Shown here: positions 6,072-12,274 of the stretch, one piece after another
Layout of the letters: each line of letters starts with the position of its first letter
Numbering within the stretch: position 1 is the stretch's first letter
Source: an uncultured bacterium
GTDB lineage: Bacteria > Bacillota > Clostridia > Lachnospirales > Lachnospiraceae
NCBI GenBank assembly: GCA_905215405.1
Contig: CAJMQE010000072.1
Coordinates: 1-18,936, forward strand
Length of the DNA: 18,936 bases
Reading direction: 5' to 3'
Position numbers and translations under genes: made by a program
Notes under the pieces: generated by a model
Database searches by the model: none
What the model saw: the letters and a program-made list of their open reading frames with translations, nothing else
What the model was told of the DNA's origin: nothing

Positions 6072-7331
6072 GTGGATGACAAGATAGATAAAATGATAGA
6101 GAGGGAAAGCATGTCCGAAGCAGCAGGTAAATCTGTAAAAAGGGCAGGCAGGAAACATACCTCTTTGAACCAACATACATCCTCAGCAGAAAATGAATTC
6201 TCGATACGGCAGGAAAATTTCGGGAAAAGAGCTTCCCACGATAATATTCACAGAAGCAGCAATAAGAGAAACCATGTGAAGGGCAGAACAGTTGCAGCTG
6301 CACATGGCCATACAAAAAAACATAAAACGAAAAAAAGAACTTATATTCAAAGAGTTCTGGTTACACTTGGTGTTACCCTTGTGCTTTTATTTGGCGGGCT
6401 GTACGCAGTTATGTGCATGCTTGTATATGGGCCATCACCAACTGCAAAAAATCTGTTCGTAATGTCAGTAAGAGAGACCAGTGCTATGGGTTTTCTGGCA
6501 AACTGGTTCTTTTCTGAGGATCAGATCAAAGAGATCATAGCAGAGAATTCCATTCAGGATACGGATGAAATCACAAATACGAATCTTGTTGAAGTGTCAG
6601 CAGGTGCTTCAGCTGATACATCTTCTCAGGAAGATGCAATTCAGGTCGTAGATATAAAAGGTTCAACCTACAGGGGTAAATTAATGATTGTAAAAGATCC
6701 GTCCAGAGTATTCGTTGGAACTGTCCCTGAATTTACAGAGGGGGATGGTATGGTCGTTTCTGATATAGCATCCAGGTACAATGCAGTTGCGGGTGTAAAC
6801 GCCGGTGAATTTGTGGATGGAGGAACTACATATACAGCGATGCCAGTCGGATTGGTCATGACAAATGGAGAAATCACAAATGGCGACCCTGATAAGACAT
6901 GGCATGTGACTGGAATTACCAATGACAATATCCTTGTGGTTGGAAATATGAACGGACAGCAGGCGAAGGATCTCGGAATTCGTGATTGCGTCAGTGTTAG
7001 TGATAGCATAGGTCCATTTCTGATCATTAATGGGGAAGCACAGAATGTCGGTGGAATAGGCGGCGGACTGAATCCCCGAACAGCGATCGGACAACGTGCA
7101 GATGGAGCAATTCTTCTTCTGGTAGTTGACGGAAGACAGGCAAACAGTCTGGGTGCATCTTTTGCGGATCTACTCGATGTTATGCAACAGTATGGGGCAG
7201 TAAATGCTTCTACAATGGATGGCGGAACATCGACGCAGATGTTCTACAATGGTGAGGTAATCAATACGCCGTATTCACCGGTAGGACCTAGAAAATGTCC
7301 TACTTCATTTCTTGTAGGAGGTGTGAATTAG
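6072..7331 (+). CDS. Membrane-anchored phosphodiester glycosidase (NAGPA-domain) protein
   Basis: A 419-residue protein with a long basic cytoplasmic tail (residues 1-90, rich in Lys/Arg/Ser/His), one membrane helix at about 91-118, a linker, and an extracellular NAGPA/phosphodiester-glycosidase domain at about 190-419. Visible family motifs are 'AVAGVNAGEFVDGG' near 238-251, 'GGLNPRTAIG' at 331-340, 'LLLVVDGRQ' near 348-356 and 'STMDGGTSTQMFYNG' near 380-394, ending 'GPRKCPTSFLVGG'. The family removes sugars linked through phosphodiesters (the mammalian uncovering enzyme) and bacterial members act on surface glycopolymers. The start is GTG at 6072, with AAGGAGG at 6058-6064 as ribosome site; no in-frame ATG is near. 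It is cotranscribed with the flanking genes. The 90-residue basic tail is unusually long and might bind a polyanion or partner. Confidence 0.88.
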   Translation: MDDKIDKMIERESMSEAAGKSVKRAGRKHTSLNQHTSSAENEFSIRQENFGKRASHDNIHRSSNKRNHVKGRTVAAAHGHTKKHKTKKRTYIQRVLVTLGVTLVLLFGGLYAVMCMLVYGPSPTAKNLFVMSVRETSAMGFLANWFFSEDQIKEIIAENSIQDTDEITNTNLVEVSAGASADTSSQEDAIQVVDIKGSTYRGKLMIVKDPSRVFVGTVPEFTEGDGMVVSDIASRYNAVAGVNAGEFVDGGTTYTAMPVGLVMTNGEITNGDPDKTWHVTGITNDNILVVGNMNGQQAKDLGIRDCVSVSDSIGPFLIINGEAQNVGGIGGGLNPRTAIGQRADGAILLLVVDGRQANSLGASFADLLDVMQQYGAVNASTMDGGTSTQMFYNGEVINTPYSPVGPRKCPTSFLVGGVN

Positions 7332-7332
7332 G

Positions 7333-8409
7333 ATGCAGAAGAGAAAAAGACGCAGACTGAATAAATTCTCTGTATTTTTACTTACATATACGGGAATACT
7401 CATAGCTGTTATAATTGTAGTACTGGTGTTGCTCTATGGACTGCTGAAAGATTACGAGAGCAGTATGCCTGCCCATACAATGGATCAGGTCATGAAGATG
7501 TTCTCGGATGAAAACATGCCTGCAACATTGCAGCAGTACGCAGAGATTACAAGTGCGTTCGAGTCAGAAGATTCAATTACAGATAATCTGAAAGAATTGA
7601 TCGCAGATAATGGACTTTCCTATCAGAGAGTCAATGGTGAATATACAAGTACAACACCTGTATATGAAGTGACAGCTGGTGAGCATAATATAGCGAAAGT
7701 CTCACTGGAAGAGAATGGAAAGAATGCACATAAATTTACGGAATGGAAAATGGCGTCACTTGTGTTTGATGGAGTGGCAACTGATAAAACTACATTTACA
7801 ATTAGTGCTCCAACTGGGGCATCGGTCCAGATCAATGGAATTGGTGTCACAGAGCAATATATAACGGAAAAAAATGTGGCAATCGATCCGGTAAAAGACG
7901 TATCGAATTATGTGAAACAGCCAAAGAATGTAGTGTACACAATAGATGGTATGATATCAGAACCGCAGATTACTGCGACACTCAATGGTGTCAGCCTTTC
8001 AGTAACAAAAAAAGATAACCAATTTACAATCAGTTATCCTCAGGATGATACATTTATTGATGCACATATGGATTTAATTAATAGCATTAATGAAGCATAT
8101 GGCAAATATATTATTAACCGGGGAACACTGGAGGAACTTAGCAAATACCTGATTGGTAATGCGAAAAACAAAGTAAGTAACATACCTGGAATCTGGGCTT
8201 TCCTCTATGGAAAGAAATATACATATGAATTTAGAAATCAGAGTATCAGCAATGCGGTAAAATATTCTGATGACTGTTATTCCTGCGAGATCAACTTCGA
8301 TCTATATGTAAACTGGGGCGATGGTGATAAAACTTACAATACCAATATGATCTACACATTTGTAAAAACAGGTAGTGGATGGTATTTAGCGGACTTTACG
8401 ATTAATTAG
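7333..8409 (+). CDS. Anchored extracytoplasmic protein of unknown function
   Basis: A 358-residue protein with a basic N-terminus (KRKRRR), one membrane helix at about 13-37, and a roughly 320-residue outer part, so a type II anchored protein. The outer part alternates helices and beta-rich stretches ('FTISAPTGASVQINGIGV', 'QITATLNGVSLSV') and ends with a fold resembling NTF2-like domains ('GSGWYLADFTIN'); no catalytic motif is evident. I do not recognise a named family. Translation is tightly linked: the start codon comes 1 nt after the preceding stop, with AGGAGG at 7316-7321 inside the previous gene. Its position between a glycosidase and a flippase suggests a glycan-assembly accessory role, inferred from context only. 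Confidence 0.8.
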   Translation: MQKRKRRRLNKFSVFLLTYTGILIAVIIVVLVLLYGLLKDYESSMPAHTMDQVMKMFSDENMPATLQQYAEITSAFESEDSITDNLKELIADNGLSYQRVNGEYTSTTPVYEVTAGEHNIAKVSLEENGKNAHKFTEWKMASLVFDGVATDKTTFTISAPTGASVQINGIGVTEQYITEKNVAIDPVKDVSNYVKQPKNVVYTIDGMISEPQITATLNGVSLSVTKKDNQFTISYPQDDTFIDAHMDLINSINEAYGKYIINRGTLEELSKYLIGNAKNKVSNIPGIWAFLYGKKYTYEFRNQSISNAVKYSDDCYSCEINFDLYVNWGDGDKTYNTNMIYTFVKTGSGWYLADFTIN

Positions 8410-8424
8410 TCAGAAGGGCATAAG

Positions 8425-9993
8425 ATGGGAGAAAAAAAGCTTACTCGAAATTTTATATTACATGGTGGTATACTGGCCTTTGCGGGCATCCTGGTAAGAA
8501 TTATCGGAATGTTATACAGAATACCTATGGTAAATATTATTGGCAGCGAAGGAAATGGTATTTACAGTGTTGCGTTTAATATTTACAATATCGTACTGGT
8601 ACTGTCTTCTTATGGATTGCCAATGGCAGTATCCAAGCTGGTTTCGGCCAGATATTCCAACAGAAGATATAAAGATGCACATAAAGTATTTGTGTCTTCT
8701 ATCATTATCTCATTAACATCCGGAGGTATCGCAGCGCTTCTTGTATTTTTTGGCGCAGATGTTCTGGAAAAATATATTTATCAGTATCCTGGAATTGCAG
8801 TACCGCTTAGGGTACTTGCACCAACAATATTTATCGTTGCAGTAATGGGCGTCTTCCGTGGCTTTTATCAGGGCCAAGGAACGATGATTCCTACAGCTGT
8901 TTCACAGTTGCTTGAACAGATCGTCAATGCCTGTGTCAGTGTTTTCGCAGCGTATATGCTGATGAAGACATTTAAGGACTCTGCTAATGCAGGCGCCTTT
9001 GGGGCAGCAGGTGGAACACTTGGTACAGCCATGGGAGCACTGACAGCACTGTTATTTCTTGTTTTTGTCTATATTCTATACAGGCCGGTCTTTAGGAAGA
9101 AGATGCAGCGTGACCAATATAGTATAGGCGAAGATTATCAGTCGATATTTAAACTGATCGTTATTACTATGATCCCGATTATTTTAAGTCAGACATTTTA
9201 TCAGATCAGTGCAACAATCGATGATATCATGTTTTCAAAGATCATGAATGGGATTGGAACGGATCCATCTCAGGTAGTAAGAGATATTGGTAACTATAAT
9301 TCCAGCTATATGATCCTGATCAGTCTTCCTATGGGCGTGGCATCAGCGATGTCGTCCTCAATGTTACCAAGTATTGTTGCATCCAAGACCAAGGGATTTT
9401 TTGAAGAAATCCATGCCAAGGTGTCAGCAACGGTAAAAGCGAATATGATGATTGCAATGCCTTCATTTGTAGGATTTATTGTGCTTGGACAGCCGGTCAT
9501 CCAGCTTCTTTTCCCAAGTTACAACAGTGTACAGGGTGGAACGATGTTAAAGATCGGTGCAATTGCCGTAATATTCTATACATTATCGACGGTAACAAGT
9601 ACAGCACTGCAGGGAATTGATAAAATGAATATTCCAGTGATCCATGCATGCATATCACTGATCATTCATATAATTCTTGTGTGGGTACTGTTGGTAACAA
9701 CAAAACTTGGTATTTATGCACTTGTCATTGGTAGTGCGAGCTTTCCTGTTCTGATCTATATTCTGAATATGATATCGCTTAAAAATTATATCGGATATAG
9801 ACAGGAAATAAAGTCAACGTTTTTAATACCACTGGGGTGCGCACTGGTGATGGGAGTTGTGGTCAGAGTAATCTATGATCTGTTCATGACGATCACATCC
9901 AGAAATCTGATTGCAGTAGCAGTAGCATTGATCGCTGCAGGTGCATCATATTTTAGTCCATTGTTCTTATGTAAGAAAAAAGGAATATACTAA
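8425..9993 (+). CDS. MurJ/SpoVB-type polysaccharide flippase (MOP superfamily)
   Basis: A 522-residue integral membrane protein with about 14 predicted helices, the size expected of SpoVB/YtgP proteins. The N-terminus 'RNFILHGGILAFAGILVRIIGMLYRIPM' region (residues about 8-35), 'GNGIYSVAFNIYNIVLVLS', 'SYGLPMAVSKLVS' and 'RGFYQGQGTMIPTAVSQLLEQ' match the polysaccharide_synt/MurJ group. Members flip lipid-linked peptidoglycan precursor or other undecaprenyl-linked glycans to the outside. I cannot tell a housekeeping MurJ (YtgP-like) from a spore-cortex SpoVB or a glycan-specific flippase. The operon context favours transport of the glycan made by the first gene. AGAAGGG at 8412-8418 is 6 nt before the ATG. 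It is the last gene of the unit, with a terminator 8 nt after the stop. Confidence 0.9.
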   Translation: MGEKKLTRNFILHGGILAFAGILVRIIGMLYRIPMVNIIGSEGNGIYSVAFNIYNIVLVLSSYGLPMAVSKLVSARYSNRRYKDAHKVFVSSIIISLTSGGIAALLVFFGADVLEKYIYQYPGIAVPLRVLAPTIFIVAVMGVFRGFYQGQGTMIPTAVSQLLEQIVNACVSVFAAYMLMKTFKDSANAGAFGAAGGTLGTAMGALTALLFLVFVYILYRPVFRKKMQRDQYSIGEDYQSIFKLIVITMIPIILSQTFYQISATIDDIMFSKIMNGIGTDPSQVVRDIGNYNSSYMILISLPMGVASAMSSSMLPSIVASKTKGFFEEIHAKVSATVKANMMIAMPSFVGFIVLGQPVIQLLFPSYNSVQGGTMLKIGAIAVIFYTLSTVTSTALQGIDKMNIPVIHACISLIIHIILVWVLLVTTKLGIYALVIGSASFPVLIYILNMISLKNYIGYRQEIKSTFLIPLGCALVMGVVVRVIYDLFMTITSRNLIAVAVALIAAGASYFSPLFLCKKKGIY

Positions 9994-10000
9994 TAAATAA

Positions 10001-10045
10001 CAGGCAGAAAGAATGCAGAAAAATGTATTTTTTCTGCCTGATTTT
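10001..10045 (+). terminator. Intrinsic terminator of the glycan operon
   Basis: CAGGCAGAAA (10001-10010) pairs perfectly with TTTCTGCCTG (10031-10040) and extends into the A/T-rich loop side. ATTTT follows. It starts just past the stop of the flippase gene and separates this operon from the stress operon. Confidence 0.8.
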
Positions 10046-10112
10046 CATTTTGTTCTGAAGAGAGAGCAGAATAGAATGAAAAAAGAGTGATTTCAGGAAT
10101 CGGAATCCCGTA

Positions 10113-10141
10113 TTGACAAGCAAAAACTGTTGTTATATTAT
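10113..10141 (+). promoter_or_regulatory. Strong sigma-A promoter of the gntR-mcsA-mcsB-clpC operon
   Basis: A consensus TTGACA -35 at 10113-10118 and TATTAT -10 at 10136-10141 are separated by exactly 17 bp. The predicted transcription start is near 10148, which puts an upstream in-frame codon at 10130 inside the promoter and rules it out as translation start. Confidence 0.85.
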
Positions 10142-10153
10142 ACATATAACAAC
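10129..10153. promoter_or_regulatory. Perfect palindromic operator over the -10, probably bound by the GntR protein
   Basis: GTTGTTATAT (10129-10138) and ATATAACAAC (10144-10153) are perfect 10-bp inverted arms around a 5-nt centre. The palindrome covers the -10 and the predicted transcription start. A dimeric repressor bound here would block polymerase. Since the first gene downstream is a GntR/YtrA-type regulator, autoregulation is the simplest reading (inference). I saw no second copy of this arm in the window. Confidence 0.7.
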
Positions 10154-10183
10154 TATAACTTGGATTCTGAAAGGTGGTTCGGT

Positions 10184-10561
10184 ATGCTTGTAACTATTGA
10201 TTTTAATAGTGAGGAAGCTCTTTATATACAGTTGAAAAATCAGATCATTTATGGGATTGCAACAGCTCAGATCCAGGAGGGTGAAAGTCTTCCCTCGGTC
10301 AGACAGCTGGCAGAAAATATCGGAATCAATATGCATACAGTCAATAAGGCGTATGCGGTCCTAAAGCAGGAAGGATATATTAAGCTTGACCGCAGACGGG
10401 GAGCAGTCATCGATATTGATATTGACAAGATGAATGCAATGAATAACCTTGTAAAAGAACTGCATGTGATCATTGCACAGGCAATGTGCAAAAATATCAG
10501 TCCTGAGGAGATCCATCAGGTGGTTGACAATATCATAGATGAGTATTCAGGTCGTATATAA
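10184..10561 (+). CDS. GntR family (YtrA-type) transcriptional regulator
   Basis: A 125-residue DNA-binding protein. Residues about 8-75 are a winged helix of the GntR type: 'EALYIQLKNQIIYGIATAQI' then 'EGESLPSVRQLAENIGINMH', recognition helix 'HTVNKAYAVLKQEGYI', and wing 'LDRRRGAVI'. The tail of about 45 residues is a short helical dimerisation arm as in the YtrA subfamily; there is no sugar- or fatty-acid-binding domain. The start is ATG at 10184 behind AAGGTGG (10171-10177). The frame is open further up but runs into the promoter. It is the first gene of the operon, 42 nt before mcsA, in the place ctsR holds in Bacillus. It probably represses its own operon through the palindrome at 10129-10153. 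Its signal is unknown. Confidence 0.9.
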   Translation: MLVTIDFNSEEALYIQLKNQIIYGIATAQIQEGESLPSVRQLAENIGINMHTVNKAYAVLKQEGYIKLDRRRGAVIDIDIDKMNAMNNLVKELHVIIAQAMCKNISPEEIHQVVDNIIDEYSGRI

Positions 10562-10603
10562 GAGCAGATAACAGCTTTTTATTTGAAAGAAGGTTGATGA
10601 AAA

Positions 10604-11155
10604 TTGTTATGCGAACATTGCAATGAAAATGAAGCTACTATACATTACACAGAAATCGTAAATGGTGTGCGCAATGAGCATCATTTGTGCAGTGCATGTG
10701 CAAAAGAGTTAAATCTTGGGTATTATGCAGATATGCTAAATCATGATTTCCCATTTGCAAAACTGCTGACGGGACTTTTGTCTTCTAATACAGCTTCAGA
10801 TAATGAACTGGAGCAGTCTGGTCCGATGGAACACGTAATATGTCCAAAATGTGGAATGAATTATGCTGAATTTACACGGGTAGGTAAATTTGGATGCGCA
10901 GAATGTTATCATGTCTTTGCCCCACTGATTGAGGAGAACATGAAGAAAATTCATGGAAATACGCAACATGCAGGGAAGAAATACGTGATGAAGGAAGTGC
11001 AGGAGCCACAGGATGCCCAGGCTGACCAGCAGATGGAAATCAGAACACTTGAGGCGAAGCTGAAAGAAGCAGTCACATTGGAGAACTTTGAAGATGCGGC
11101 AATGTACAGAGATCAGATAAAAGAATTAAAAGGAAAGGGTGAGCAGGATGCTTAG
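10604..11155 (+). CDS. mcsA: McsA, zinc-binding activator of the arginine kinase McsB
   Basis: A 183-residue cytosolic protein with four CxxC zinc-binding pairs: C3/C6, C29/C32, C80/C83 and C98/C101. A C-terminal UVR motif lies at about 144-178 ('TLEAKLKEAVTLENFEDAAM'), matching one in ClpC. McsA stimulates and tethers McsB, and is itself a McsB substrate in Bacillus. The start is a TTG at 10604. A TGA stop lies immediately upstream in frame (10598-10600), so no earlier start is possible, and the resulting 'MLCEHCNENEATIHY' is the canonical family N-terminus. The ribosome site AGAAGG (10588-10593) is 10 nt upstream. Its 3' end overlaps the start of mcsB by 8 bp, indicating translational coupling. 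Confidence 0.92.
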   Translation: MLCEHCNENEATIHYTEIVNGVRNEHHLCSACAKELNLGYYADMLNHDFPFAKLLTGLLSSNTASDNELEQSGPMEHVICPKCGMNYAEFTRVGKFGCAECYHVFAPLIEENMKKIHGNTQHAGKKYVMKEVQEPQDAQADQQMEIRTLEAKLKEAVTLENFEDAAMYRDQIKELKGKGEQDA

Positions 11156-12179
11156 ATGGTTTGAAAAAGAAGGCAGTAACAGTGATGTTGTTATTTCAAG
11201 CAGAGTACGTCTTGCGAGAAATCTTTCTGAGTATAATTTTTCGCTGAAACTGGAAGATGCCGACGCAGAAAAAATGACAGAGTATGTAATGAGTCAGATT
11301 ACTACGATTCCAGAACTGTCCGGATATTCGAAATTTAACTTTAAGAATCTGGACGATTATAGAAAAGTTGCTATGACGGAACGTCATGTGATCAGTCCAT
11401 TTCTTATGAATCAGAAAATAGCAGCAGGAATGGTGTCGCCTGAAGAAGATATAGCGATTATGGTCAATGAAGAAGATCATATTCGGATACAGTCTTTTGT
11501 GGAAGGCAGCGATATTGGAAGAGCGTATAAAAACGCAGATAAGATAGACGATTTAATCAGTAATGTGATAGAATATGCATATGATAACAAATATGGATAT
11601 CTGACGACTTGTCCTTCCAATGTAGGAACAGGAATGCGGGCATCCTATATGTTGCATCTGCCGGCACTGACAGGAACTGGCAAGCTCAATAGTCTTGTCT
11701 CAGAGGTAGGCAGATTTGGGCTGAATATCAGAGGAATCTATAGCGATGGAAACAAAGTCATTGGAGATATTTATCAGATCTCGAACCAGGTCACTCTGGG
11801 GTATTCAGAACAGGAGATAATAGATAATCTGACAAATATCGTTTATCAGATTGTTGATCAGGAGCGGGCGGCCAGAAAGCAGTATATTAATAGGCGTTTT
11901 ATGACAGCCCAAGATGCGGTCTACCGGTCTTATGGAGTCCTGAAATATGCGAGAAAGATTTCATTTAAAGATGCGATGGTGCTATTGTCTGAATTAAGGA
12001 TGGGCATTGCGCAGGGACTTTTGGAAGTTGCTGACAAACAGCCATTTTCCGCTTATAATATGGTAATTGGAATACAGCCAGCGAACCTGCATTTGATTGC
12101 AGGAAGAGAATTATCAGAAGAGGATCTTGATATGGAACGAGCAAACTTTATCAGGCAGAATCTTCCGGTGATCCAGTAA
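11148..12179 (+). CDS. mcsB: McsB, protein arginine kinase
   Basis: A 343-residue phosphagen-kinase-fold enzyme that transfers phosphate from ATP to arginine side chains, marking proteins for ClpC-ClpP. Visible motifs are 'SSRVRLARN' at 17-25, 'TERHVISP' and the active-site 'TCPSNVGTGMRASYMLHLP' region around Cys155. Length is normal. Two starts are possible, GTG 11139 and ATG 11148. I choose the ATG because 'MLRWFEKEG' matches the usual N-terminus and AAGGG lies 8 nt upstream, with the start overlapping the mcsA stop. Near the C-terminus the segment aligned to the allosteric RDxxRA motif reads LDMERA, so the first arginine is missing in this reading. It is followed by a 95-bp gap with a hairpin before clpC. 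Confidence 0.94.
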   Translation: MLRWFEKEGSNSDVVISSRVRLARNLSEYNFSLKLEDADAEKMTEYVMSQITTIPELSGYSKFNFKNLDDYRKVAMTERHVISPFLMNQKIAAGMVSPEEDIAIMVNEEDHIRIQSFVEGSDIGRAYKNADKIDDLISNVIEYAYDNKYGYLTTCPSNVGTGMRASYMLHLPALTGTGKLNSLVSEVGRFGLNIRGIYSDGNKVIGDIYQISNQVTLGYSEQEIIDNLTNIVYQIVDQERAARKQYINRRFMTAQDAVYRSYGVLKYARKISFKDAMVLLSELRMGIAQGLLEVADKQPFSAYNMVIGIQPANLHLIAGRELSEEDLDMERANFIRQNLPVIQ

Positions 12180-12190
12180 GAGAAAGATGA

Positions 12191-12209
12191 CATGCCGGGT
12201 AACGGCATG
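12191..12209 (+). other. GC-rich stem-loop between mcsB and clpC
   Basis: CATGCCG (12191-12197) pairs perfectly with CGGCATG (12203-12209) around a 5-nt GGTAA loop, 11 nt after the mcsB stop. No T-run follows, so it is not a normal terminator. It may be a processing site, a 3'-end stabiliser or a weak attenuator that tunes clpC relative to mcsB. A TATAAT follows at 12222-12227 but without a convincing -35. Confidence 0.5.
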
Positions 12210-12274
12210 CTCAGATACAATTATAATTATAAAGCCTGAATATTTGGGCAAATAACCTGAAAGGAAATAATTAT

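Noticed and set aside
5836..6315. 159-codon minus-strand open frame across the end of the GT2-GtrA gene and the start of the glycosidase gene
   Set aside because: Both plus-strand genes are well supported by motifs and ribosome sites. The antisense frame has low-complexity, Cys/His-rich composition and no ribosome site.
10130..10183. Upstream 18-codon extension of the GntR protein
   Set aside because: It lies within the promoter and operator, upstream of the predicted transcription start, and the ATG at 10184 has its own ribosome site.
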